64,000 bases of DNA, taken from Ascidia mentula (taxonomy: Eukaryota; Chordata; Ascidiacea; Phlebobranchia; Ascidiidae). This document shows, piece by piece, positions 11,601 to 23,279 of the stretch (the first letter of the stretch is position 1; every line of letters begins with the position of its first letter). Made by a program: the position numbers and the translations under genes. Below the pieces are notes generated by a model. The model did no database searches and was not told the origin of the DNA. It saw only the letters and a list, made by a program, of their open reading frames with translations. The DNA lies in assembly GCA_947561715.1 (NCBI GenBank), contig OX387205.1:8933001-8997000 (forward strand). The letters run 5' to 3'.

Positions 11601-14600
11601 CACACATCGAATAGCGACCGCGTGAGGTTCTCGAACGCGGTGAAACGAGCAGGGCTAATAGTACCTGCACATATAGATGTAGAAACACTTTCGCTGGAGC
11701 GCTGTTCCCGCGGCGGAGCGGCCGTACCTCTCATGAACTTAATTTGCGACGCGATTAAATGGGACAGTTGTTGCACGTTTTGGGGGTAGGGCTTATTGGG
11801 GGGATGCCCCTGGGTAGCGTTGTGGGTAAGGGGCTGGCTGAGGAAGGGTGGTTTAGGGGGCAAAGGAGGTTTGGGTTTTGAGCCCGCCCGATTAGTGGCG
11901 GTTTGGTTGAGTTCATGCAAAACACCTGTAACACATGCAAATACCAAGCTTGAGTCAATTTTACGTAGCCATGCAAAGCGACTTTCAACACAGGTTAGCA
12001 GCGTGCAAAGTTATTTTTTACCATTGCAGATTGTGGGAGTCGGTTGTTTGGTGCCTACAGGAGGCGTCGGCGGCAGGTCGGGTTTATTTACAACCGTGTG
12101 GTCGGTTCTCGTAGCATTGGAGGGAGCTGAAAATACTTGCTTGTGTTATTTCGTGGGATCGCAGTTAGTGAGGTAAGCTTTATTATTTTCATTAACGCCA
12201 TAACTAAAAGGAAAAATTTATAAAAAAGATTGCAATTAGTTGATGAAAATTGCCGATCCACGTTTATATTTTTTTCGACTTCATTTCTATGTGATAACGG
12301 TCACTGCATTTCACACTTCAAAACTTCCCTACTTTCAAAAGACAAACATGAAGGCCTACACAGAAATACAAACCTGGCGAAGGAGCAGCTTGTCTCGAAT
12401 GTAAACTCTCCGGTTTCGAACTGGCCAAAGAAACGGTACCGATACTGCTTCCCGAAGTTTGTGACGTCCTACGTAACTTGGAAACGGGCGATTGGCGCTC
12501 AGGTTTGTCGTAGGCACCGGACATTTGTCGAGTGTGTTGCATAGGAGGTGTTTGGTGGGGTGTTGTGGAAGTTGAAGAGCTGGCCTCGGAGGGTTGTCTG
12601 CTGCTGGTCAGAGCAAACGATGCCATGCCTTGCGACTCAACTGACATCACTGACATGTCACTATGTGAGGGTTGGGGTGATGAGTGTTGCGCAATTGGAA
12701 GGTTGACCTCGATTTTGGGTTTTTGAACGTAAACCTAGTTGAACAAGGAACAGTCATAAGTGGATTTGCTGCTAAACTGCGGACTGCCGGCAATCATTCG
12801 GAACATTACCGAGTTTTCAATGTGGGTAAAAAATTTTTACTGGTACTTGTGTTTGTTTACAGTGGAGATTTGAAAAAACTGCGATAGAAAATAAATTCCC
12901 ATGAATCAAAAGTTTGAAACGGCGTAAATTTTTCATGCCTTGCAAGGCAGACGAGATAATAGACGCAAGTAATTGAACGCTAAAAACTGACAACCAATTT
13001 TCATCGGACCATTTTCAGTCATTATCAAATGTCTGCAACCAAATCGGGCGGTGTTATTATAACAGCAAGCTGTGCCCACCGTTTTGCCTTGAGGGTAAGG
13101 CTTGTACTTCGTCCATTGCGCTGGGTTCGGTTCAACGTATTGTCCGACCTTGACGTTCGAACTCTGGGTTTTTTCAGAAGCCATTTTCCATTGGAAAGTT
13201 GGTTTCCTGGGGGCAACGGGTTCGGTCGGTTTTAACTCAACCGGTGCAGGCGCTGGTGTCGGCCTTGGTGCCTTAACCACTGCTTCGGGTTGCATTGGAG
13301 CTGGAAGCGTCACAGGTAACAGTTTTACTGCTGGTTGTGTAACGGTGGTGTGGGTAGGTTGATGCTTTTGCGGTTTGCCAGTAGACGTAGCTTTTCCATC
13401 TGGGAATATATTACGTCAGTTTTTGTGTTGATATAGGTGTTTGAAAACAAATTTCAATCAATACATTGACAGTTTTACCTAATTCATGACAGTTGAGACA
13501 TTAAAATATTGTTTTCTATAAACAAAGTATCTAATTATCTAAAAGATACCAAAACAAGTAGATAAATATGACGCAAAACCCATTCCAGTTATACTACACA
13601 GTTTTAATTCCCTAGATTACAACTGTGGTTATTAGAAGTGAGGCAAACAGTTTAATCACAGAGATGTGTTAAAAACAAATTGCTTCCCCAACTACTATTT
13701 AACATCATGTCCTCCCATGGGATGGAACTGGTAACATGCGACAACATGATATGCTGTTCACAGTGTTTCTGTCAGTGCTTTAAAGGGTTTAATAAGCGGA
13801 TGGGTACACACAAGTAGGAATTTTCTGTTTAAGAATAGCGACTTAATACATATGTTGTAAAATTGCACCATATTAAACCTAGAACTGTAAGTCCCATAAA
13901 TATGATAGACTAACATAATGTAACATAATAAATGTAAAATTTTTTATCTGTGTTTTAAAACAATTTTTGAACTTTAGTTGAGAAGAATGACTGACAGTTT
14001 CTATATATCTTATCTTACCAGTCCAACTTTTATCAAATGTTACTTCACAGACATACATCAAAATGTTACTTTCGACTTTACACAGACCCTGGCATTGATA
14101 TACACGCCATCGACTGTCACTAAGCAAATATCAAATGCGCCACATGCCAGCAAAATAAACAACAGTCTGTGACCACACCTTGCTTGGAGGTTTTGCTGGT
14201 TTTGCTTGTCTGCTTTTCGGTTGTATAGGATGGGGCTGTTTTGTGGTTGATGGGATTTGATGGGGATTTTGACTTAGTTTTGCCACTCGAGGGAGGTATG
14301 TTTGCTGCCAGCATTGATTCCGTGCCAGAATTTTCCTCCTCTGCAAAGCTGGTGGAGTCTCCCTCACTGCTCAGTGAATCCAATTCTGAGCAAAGGCCTG
14401 ATTTTTACAAACGAAAACATTTGTATTGTCATTCATAGTAATGTAGGAAAGAAGCAGTTTTAGGTAAATGAAATCATATATAATGCATTGAGCTGCGTTT
14501 CTATAAACACTTTTTCATCATATTTGGCCCTATTAAAAACCTGCAAAACAATATCAATTAGCTATCTACCTTTTCCTGGCGATGTTGTGCGACTGTAGCC

Positions 14601-17600
14601 ATATCCACCATTCAGTTGATCCATGTAACCAGGTAACATTGTGACAGTTTGAGGAGCGGTTGCATTACTAATGCTGGTGGCATTGGGGTTTGCATACATC
14701 AACAACAAAGGCTGATGGTGACCCTTGATGCACTTTTCAACAACATTTATCCATCGTTTGCCAACCTGCAATAAAGTGTTGTTCTGTTAAGAATAGCAAT
14801 AAGAAAGAAATAAGGTATTGCCATTTTGATGAGTTTTTGCCATTCAAAACAATCATGTATATATAAGTGTATATTATATATATAAGTGTATATTATATAT
14901 ATAAGTGTATATTATATGGCAATATTTGCAATAATATGTGTTTGTAACTTCATACACAAATATCTGATACAAATACAACAATGCAAATAAATATAAAAAT
15001 TGTTTAAAAATGTGCAGAAAACTTGCACTGAAACATGCAACATAAATCTTTGCTACCAGTACATCAGGTAAAAAAGCAATCATCAGTCGACAATCACAAT
15101 GTTTACAAATGTCATCCAATCACAAGTATCAGAACTAGTTTAGTTTATCATAGGTCAATTTAAACCCAGCATAAGGCCAGCAATCCCCCTAGCATCTCTA
15201 CAGTTCAATTAAAAACACTTGTGAGTCCTTCAATGACCACAGTACGCCACTTGATTTACCTCTGAGACTTGGGCATCATCGAAATAAACCCACTTGCGTA
15301 GCTTGGTGTGGAAGAAAAACGTTGAATAGTGTTTGCCGTAGTAGCACACCATCCCAACAAGATACAACTCCATCTGACTTGCACGCTCATCGACTACAGT
15401 ATGAAAAAGCTGCAAAGAGAATTATTGTTGTAGATTGGGAGTTAAAAGAAAAATGTTTCTGGCTGTGCTATGTACATACACAGTAAAACTTAACATTAAA
15501 ACTAAAACCAAAAATTTATATGCATAAAACTTAAAACAACTTTTGCATAAATTTGTAAAGGCACAAATAGTTTTTTTTTGGATGCACATATGAATTAAAT
15601 GGTAAAATACCTGTTAAATAGACACCAAATATTTATTGAATGGCAATAAAAGTATGAGCAAACATACAAAATGAAGGAGTATTAAAAGTAAAGTGGACAA
15701 AAGCTTTATCAAGTGATCTGTATACCACAAGTCTCTTCTAATATGCTTAAGAAGGACTAGACTTTAATATTTCATCAGGTCGTCAAAATGACCCTATGTT
15801 TATAAGGTCAATTTATTGACACCAAACACTTTCAAATATCATAATATCCAATTTAATCCATACTAATACATTTCCAATTCCCAATAGGCATAGCAATGCA
15901 TTTTCCTATTGCAATGTCACTTTCAAAACAAATTAGAATGGGCTCTTACGTCTGCCAGGCGTAGTGTAGTGCCAAGGGCATGAACAAGATCAATAATATT
16001 TTGAACTTGCGGTTCTTCGCTGTCCCAAACGATTCCAAGCGACACGACGTCAGGACAATTCATCAACACTTTACGCATGTCTACTTTTGCACCACATTCA
16101 CTCTGAAATGCATCAAAATAAAGGTTACTATAATTTCAAAAAGCCTTAGACATAAGTTAGTTTTAACTAAGGTGTTGGGTAATGTTTGTGCAACCACCAA
16201 TAATTAAAACTTCATTAGTTAACTAGATGCCTTTGGGGTTTAGTAAAACAAAACACCTTTGCAGAAATTAACAGCTGGTTAAAAAAATCTTTTTACTTTC
16301 AAAACATAAGCATATCATGAGAAATCTTTCATGTGGATGTATATAACTTATAACCTTACACAATACATGTGGAAATGCAACTAATTTTATGGCAATATCA
16401 GCATAGATGTTTAATTTTGCATTTCTAAAAAAATATACAAATAATGTTTTAAATTCACATTAACTGAAATATATGCAATGAAATTTACTTTTTAAACAAT
16501 ATAACCTTAATGCAGCTAAAGTGCAATATGTATGGTTCACATTAGTAATTGCTGTATTGTGTTGGCCTATCGGGTGCAAAGCCACTCTACCAGTTTTCAC
16601 ACTTGACTAAATTACCACTTAGGGTCAGACAGAGCACAAGAAACCATAACAAAAAAATGCCCCAAGGGAAAAGACTAAATTACAATTCCATGGGACAACT
16701 TATATTGCGGTGTGTTTTCATTTGGATTATTAAAAAACATTTGCATTGCAATAATCCAAAAAATAGATTTGAAGTCATGTAATTTCCAAGGTGTAATTAA
16801 ATTACATTGGATGGAAAAATAGATTTATCCAACATTTGTGTTGCAAATAACTCGTTAAATGTATACAAATAGAATGACCCACAAAAGTATAAATCAGTAT
16901 ATAAGATATTAGGTTACATGATGACATCATGCAGCAAGACAGCAGTAAGGTACACTGCCACACACAAAACAGTTCGAGTCACACCACAATGAGGTTTAGG
17001 GGATGGTGGTATGGAGAAAATACATTTAGCTACCTACACGCTAAACCTATGTGTATAAGTCGGTCTGTGGGGTGACGGGTGACACATTACATTGGTATTT
17101 GCACATGTGTTAGATGAAGTCATCTTGACTATGACATCTATGTGTGGTTAAGTGAACTTGCATTCTTGTGTGTAATGGTAACAGCATCGAATATAGTACA
17201 ACACAAAATGCGGATATGTACGATAAATAAAAAAGGTACTAATTTGTAATACATTAATTGATAAAAACAAAATTGTTAATTTTATCATAAATATATACTA
17301 TCTTGGTTTCTAAGTTGGCAAAACTACACAATTTTATTGCTTGATAATCACTTTACAGCAAGGTTTACAGCACCATATCGTCAACTATTTGAGGCCTATT
17401 GCTTCACTTACCGGACAACTTCTCTTTTCACCATAACCTCCAGCAACTCGGACCAATCTTCCAAACATTTGGTTGCTTACTGAAGTTCCATATCGATGTT
17501 TTGTATATTCATCTTCAGCACTATGTACATACAAAAAATTATATACCTATAATATAAATTAGAACACAATCCAGGCATTTTTGCTCATAATAATTAACAC

Positions 17601-19414
17601 AAAATTGTTTTACAATTATATAATCTTAGGGTTACCATTTCCAAATAGAAATCTGTATAAAATAAGCCAATACTGCTCCAAAACAAAGCAAGTGTTGACA
17701 GAATCAAGTATTGCTCCATACAATGTGAAAAAACTTGCCATAAAGCAGTTGCTGAAACATAGTGGACCATCTCGATGAAAGGCAATGGTTCTGAAGTGGC
17801 TCCACAAGAACATACACACTGTTCGACTAATGACAAGCCGAACTTTTGATGCGGTATACAGTGGGCTGCTGTACACACGTCCTCGCGTACTGTGTTACCG
17901 ATATGAACGTGCAGCCGCAGAAGGATGTTTTCCTAATGTGATAATAATATACAATTAACATTATTCAAAGATTTTACATCCGACAAAGAAAAATTAGGTT
18001 TAAAGTGTGCGATATCTTCGATCCTGTGTTTAAGGAGAACTGCCAGGAATATTTTTAACAAAAAAAATCAAAGCTTGTGATAGCTGACTATGATGTCAAT
18101 GCTTGTAATAGCTGACTATGACATCATTCCAACAAGTAAACAGTCCATATTTATCTTTGAAAAGCAAATTATAAACTTCACATTGACACTTTGTTATGAC
18201 AACATCAGGGTAAGGAAGTTTGCCACTATTTGGGCTCCCACTGATGACATGGTTACAGTCTGCAGGTAAATTGTGAAGTCAAGCATAAAATTTCCCACAC
18301 TTTTGAACATCAACTGCCCGGGGAACATTTTACCAACAGTGCTTATTGTGGACCAATCATTGATAGTTTAATAAAACACATATTGTTGAAGGTTGGAAGA
18401 GAAATTAATTAAGCCAATGTATAAATGCAGGTATGCAGCAACAACATGATATGGTGAAATAAGAAATTGAATAGCCTGAAATACAGAGGTACACGGATAT
18501 TGGTTTTTAAATTTGTTAAAGCTGAATAAGCCACCTACAGCTCTTATAACTTATGGGTAAAGGATCACATTAAAAATGCTATAACACTGAGCAAAATACT
18601 GCTAATATTGATAAAGTTAAAGAATTGAAATCCTGCTGACAGTACCGTAATTCACTATTTAAACTTACAAACACTTCAGCAGCATCATCCATCAGTCCAA
18701 GTTGAAAGCGGTTTTGTTGTTGAAAAGTTTCGGCAAGAGCGCTTCGTAGAACATTAGGTGGCAGGGCCTGTGCCTTGCTATGCTGAAACTGCTGGAAAAT
18801 GTCCTTCAGTGCACAGAATATGCAGGATGGGCCCATGCAAGCATGTCCATTAAGCAAACGGAAGCTTCTGCGAAACACATCAAGATGCCACAGAACCTAC
18901 AAAAAATACATATTTTGTTTATTTGATAGAAGAATAGGAAAACTTTTCATTTATACATGTTTAAATTTCATACATGTGACCATTTTTAAAACCCATATTT
19001 CCACTACCAATGCCGCCAGGCATATTATCAACACAAAAAGTCTCTTCTGGCAACAATATTTATAAATACAATGTTTTGGGTTGCTGTGCAGTAGCCTTCA
19101 TTAGGACAGATATACCTGCATGAATGTGACAAACATCAAGGTCAAATGCCGCTTCCTATATTATAAAATGGTATTGACTTGCAACATTGTAAAGCAAGTT
19201 GCAATACCATACATTGACAAACCCAATCTTGAAAATACACCAATTACAGGGCCAGTATTTCTTGTCACAGCAACAAAAACTAATTGTTTCAATGTACCTG
19301 AATTGCACTGTTAAGGAAGCAGTTGTTTTCTCCAGGTTCATTCAACAGCCCTTTGTTGGCGGCTATTGACACTGTTGACATCATACGCTCACGACCCTTC
19401 TTGAACATTGGCAT
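5419..19414 (-). CDS. USP53/USP54-like ubiquitin carboxyl-terminal hydrolase, 20 exons
   Basis: Exons: 19414-19298, 18896-18669, 17932-17739, 17520-17412, 16102-15950, 15409-15260, 14765-14570, 14397-14179, 13399-13080, 12734-12374, 12126-12022, 11925-11665, 10772-10572, 10170-9932, 9568-8621, 8059-7857, 7486-7425, 6917-6718, 6005-5861, 5633-5419. All phases agree and give 1541 aa; human USP54 is about 1680. The USP core spans residues about 20-345. It has a Cys box [15 protein letters not shown] (Cys32), two zinc-finger cysteine pairs (CVCSCG and CPSEC) and a His box [11 protein letters not shown] (His294) with [20 protein letters not shown] and [11 protein letters not shown] match USP54 closely. 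A helical, MIT-like stretch (exon 10772-10572: [10 protein letters not shown]...ALQLCLEA) also has a USP54 counterpart. The middle is low-complexity, Pro/Ser-rich and probably disordered. Vertebrate USP53/54 were long called inactive but are now reported to act on K63-linked ubiquitin chains. Intron 3 is GC-AG. The 13080 exon end is the weakest call (donor GTGGGC). Confidence 0.93.
13021..13079 (-). other. Possible alternative extension of USP exon 9
   Basis: The chosen donor (ACG/GTGGGC at 13080) keeps phase 0 into the next exon but is a poor donor. The reading frame continues past it to a stop near 12933 through [13 protein letters not shown], so an alternative donor or a short isoform ending in the intron is possible. 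cDNA would decide. Confidence 0.3.
14857..14918. repeat. Short tandem repeat in USP intron
   Basis: About three copies of a 19-base AT-rich unit, atatataagtgtatattat, lie in the intron between exons 6 and 7. It looks like an ordinary minisatellite with no coding content. Confidence 0.8.
18064..18125. repeat. Two-copy direct repeat in USP intron
   Basis: The segment gatagctgactatgatgtca appears twice in tandem with few differences, a unit of about 28 bases, in the intron between exons 2 and 3. No function is evident. Confidence 0.6.
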
Positions 19415-21665
19415 GTTGAATTGCTTTTATTCCAATGTCAAAAGATAGATAAGAATTTTTTGCAATGAATACAATATGATCATCTAGGTAGTGGGGGGAA
19501 ACTTGACACAATCCATTCCCAAACTTGTGATGTTAAAACATGGCCGGCAATTTAAGTTTGATCGGCAGCATATATTTTACTCCTGTCTACAACACTTGAC
19601 CTGTACAAGGTCGGCATGACCTGCTAACACAACTTTCTACATTATAAAAATTGAACTACACACACAATATTAAATTGAAACCTCTTATATTAAAGTTACA
19701 GTTTTGTCAAATCAAAAATCTACAGTCTACTTTTTTCATGACGGATAAATGAGTAAAAAATTTAGTGCTGTTAAATCTAAAAGCATAAAATGGTTATGCA
19801 CACCAGCATTGGCATTGCAGCATACAACACAAAAATGTAATTAGAATGTACTGAGTTCGCCCCATTCAAATTTCTGTTAACTGATTTTCAACTAAGACTT
19901 CGCTTGTGGAAAGATCTATAGATGTTGAAATGCTTCACTTAACAATTATAATTGTTACATATTTAGTATTATTTGAAAATAAACAAAACTGCATCCAGGA
20001 AAGTGTTACTTTCTTATCAATGCCAAAACTTGAAGTTGAACTTGCACGAGACTCTCACGACAACTGCCCTAACAAAAGTTTTAGTTTTCCACTGCTTGGC
20101 AAACATATCTTCATAGTCACAACTTTAAATTACAATACAAAAACAAACTCAAAAAGCGAAGCTGTAATTTCTTGTGATGTTGCTCTTTTCCGTCACCTAG
20201 TGGCGGGTTTACAAGTTTTTGAAGTTTTCATCACAAGGGGCAAGTTAAGAATTTTTTTGAGCACAAACGCTCAGCGTCAAAAACTTTCTGTACTTGTTTT
20301 GTATGTAACGAAATAAATAAACGTTTTTCTGACGTCTGGATATTTCCTAAAATTTACAGAGGTGTTCAAATTGGCGCCTGGGAGAAATGACATACAATGC
20401 CTAAATTTCTAGGATTTTACACATTACTTTGTTTTACATTTTATACATATAAGTGACTATAATTCTGCAGTTCCCTCCAGGGCGTCGTGACCATCGATCT
20501 CTATACAACAGAGTCTCGTATTATATAGGCCTACTGCGGTTTCAATTGTAGGCCTAATAATATCATATTTTCTATATTAATGTATTTACTTTCTCTTGAA
20601 CCAACGATAGCAAAACTCCTAGACATAACGACAATCAGGTCCTTCTTGCAACTCAGTGCATCTACACCATAGAAACATTGACATACTTGATAACTAATCA
20701 ATTTCTACAATAGTGCTTTCAAAGAAATCACGATTTTGAGACATGCCACAAAGTGTATCAAAGTAACAAATCGTGCAAAAATTTTACAATTTTTAAAATT
20801 TTTACAAATATTCACACTAGCTTCAGGAGACTTTGTAGGATCTGGTCAGCAATACAATCAACCGCAACATTCATCTACGCATCTTCGACGTCAAAAAACG
20901 ATCTTCTGTCATTTGAAAGGAAATTTTACAAATGTGTACAATTGTCTATCTAATCAAATTGTACACATTTGTTAGACAAAAAAATAAATAAACCTAGGTT
21001 TGGAAAAGGGTTTATTTGATCAAATAACGCCCTTTTATCATCTTTATCGCCTTGTGGATTCGGTTGTATTCTTCAGAATTCTCGTGCTTTTCGCTATGTT
21101 TACCGATCATGAAAAAAAAAATTGTTTATAACATGATATATTCTTCCAAATCAGCAAGCTCAGCAATTATTGCGTTCGCCGAATAGATTTCGCAGTGCAG
21201 CATTTAAGCTTAAGATTCAACTAAGATCAACGGTAAAACAATTCCAAAAAAGCAAAAACCGAACCACATCTCCACACAGAAAAACATTTTGCTTATTGGT
21301 TCTTGTTGCTTCACAAAACAGCAATTTAATAATGACACGAGTAATAAAATTAACACATAAAGCACAAAGCAAAAGCGCACAAAGCAATAACAAAATGTAC
21401 TTAAGCTCATGTACAACCAAAGGTCTGCTCTGGGTAAATATACTATTGCCGCAATGGCTTTATTCATATAGATTTTATACAAAGGCAAAAACACTTTATG
21501 TGTTGCTAGACAAGTTTGTTAGTTTGAAGTTGCGCGGAAAAACTGACTGCGTGTTTACGATTGTTTGACCTATCGATAAAATGAACAGGATTAAACAATA
21601 CGGAGTCAAGAAATTGCAATCAACTGACTCAGACTTTCCCATTTCCATTTCGAGCTCTAGGGGTG
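19415..21665. other. Intergenic region upstream of the USP gene
   Basis: This should hold the USP promoter and any non-coding first exon, but no TATA box or start-site motif stands out. A plus-strand frame at 19906-20316 begins with GTG, shows no family resemblance and is not called. The rest is AT-rich and shows no recognisable gene. Confidence 0.45.
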
Positions 21666-21671
21666 GTTCCC

Positions 21672-22255
21672 AACGAACTACAAAGATGATGTTCCGACGG
21701 CAGTTAGCGTGGAAACCAAGTTAATGATTTCTTCCTGAGTGAAACAAATCTTCCCAAACGAGCAATCAATGTCAGAACGGCTAACCGATCGCCACATGGC
21801 CGTGGTACCTAATGAAGAACAACAATTATTTGAAAAGAAATGCATATTTTTTTTAACTTGAAATAAACCTAGGTTATTTTTTTGTATTTTTGTAAAATCA
21901 AAACACCTTTTTGTTTGACTTGACCGTGAAAACTGCTGATATAATTTTCCCACATATTTAACCAAATTGCATTATAACCTACTTCGTTGCTTCTATACTC
22001 CTGCACGGGGGTAACATACAAAGCTACTTCAATTCCAGAGTGAAACATTTCGCGTTCTACGTGCAGCAAAACAACTTCGGGAAGAACAGATTTTTTCAAA
22101 ATTACTCGCGTGACCTCACTGACAAACAGCGGACAAATTACCAACAATTCTACGAAAAAGTCAGATCAAGGTAAAAAAAACCGCAGCTTATGTTGGCATG
22201 ACAATTTACACCGAACAAGTTCGAGGAATTATTTGCCTCAGTGCATACTGAAATA
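21672..22255 (-). CDS. Unrecognised gene, 3'-terminal exons
   Basis: Three minus-strand exons join in phase. A small one (about 22255-22216, CTEANNSSNLF) is tentative. A long one (22149-21912) reads LLVICPLFVSEVTRVILKK, then PEVVLLHVEREMFHSGIEV and GYNAIWLNMWENY. The last one (21810-21672) reads TTAMWRSVSRSDIDCSFGK, then CFTQEEIINLV, and ends at a TAG. Acceptors TTTTTCGTAG and TTCATTAG and a phase-1 donor (AAAAAG/GTGTTT) support the last two. I do not recognise the protein. It is hydrophobic at first and later mixed, with aromatic-rich GY...W...W...Y. Upstream exons were not found in the next 1 kb, so the gene may be longer or be a decayed copy. Confidence 0.4.
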
Positions 22256-22962
22256 TTCACCCAAGCGACTCGAGTGTGTAACAAGATCTTGATGCTGCGA
22301 CGTTGTATCGTGGAAAGGTTTACAGAAACGCTTCTATTAGCACAACACTGCGTTACGTTTTTTAAAATCTCTTACTTTTTTAAAAATCTCTCTACAAGCG
22401 TAATATTCCACTGAAAATGTATACACATTGCAAAGCATTTCGCATAATTAAAACAATACGAATCTAGAAACTTATCAAGCCATCGGCATGGTAGACTGCA
22501 TGTCACAAGACAAAATAAGACAAACGCCACAAATCGGGTTGGAATATCGGCCCGATAATATAGCAAATGTTATAACCATGCCGTTGAACAAAGCAAATGC
22601 TTCAGTCATTACTGTTCGCGATGCAAGAATCATATTTATGATGGGGTGAAGTAATCATTTGATCGGAAAACTTTAACAATGTGGAGTGTGCGAAGCGAAA
22701 AGTAGTTGGTAACGAAATGATATAAAAATCAGCAAATAAAATAGTGACGATGATATTTATCCCAAATATTTACTGGGATATGCAGCAGAATGCGAAGGAT
22801 TGCAAAGGAAACATTAAGTTGACACATCTATGCATAAACTTGATGAAAGTTAATAAAAGTCAAGTATTAAAACAAAAGCAAATACTGATAGTGTTGACAC
22901 CAAAATTACATTTTAAATGAGCAATTTACATCAACATTAACACCCAAGCATATGATTTTTCG
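22256..22962. other. Intergenic region
   Basis: AT-rich spacer between the unrecognised minus-strand gene and cluster gene A. I see no gene, RNA or strong repeat in it. Confidence 0.4.
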
Positions 22963-23109
22963 GTTATTAATCACGTGCTTGTTATAGTAAGTTGCCACAA
23001 CGAATCATTTCATCCGCTTCCTTGTTGACGTGCACCGATGCGTCGTGAAACACCGGCAACAGCACGTTCTTCATGGTACCAAAACTCCCCACTTAGTTTA
23101 AACACGCGG
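22963..23109 (+). promoter_or_regulatory. Conserved upstream block of gene A
   Basis: About 145 bases, roughly 170 bases before the gene A ATG, closely match a block at 27983-28128 at nearly the same distance before gene B. Shared strings include caacgaatc, tttcatccgcttcctt, gaaacaccggcaacagcacg and ccaaaactccccactt. The segment between block and ATG is much less alike. A core promoter or enhancer kept in both copies is the simplest reading. No known binding site is claimed. Confidence 0.5.
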
Positions 23110-23279
23110 AAAAAAAGGTCGTAGTTTTCGAGAAATGTTAAGGAAAGTCGCAATATTTGTTATGGTAGACAGTGCATGAGCAAAACATAGTTTTGGGTTT
23201 TGAAGAAAAAATTAGCATGCTTAACGAGTAAGAGGACTTTCCTTGTAATGTGCAGATTGCCATATTGTGTATTTTTAAG

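Noticed and set aside
11588-11664. Possible early end of the USP gene with TAA and an AATAAA nearby
   Set aside because: A strong phase-1 donor (GCAG/GTACTA at 11665) joins in frame to the next exon, which is clearly USP54-like. A short isoform remains possible.
13029-13362. Plus-strand frames with Gly/Val-rich repeats
   Set aside because: Antisense of the proline-rich USP exon 9.
19906-20316. 136-codon plus-strand frame
   Set aside because: Starts with GTG, has no recognisable domain, signal peptide or splice context, and lies in an AT-rich spacer.
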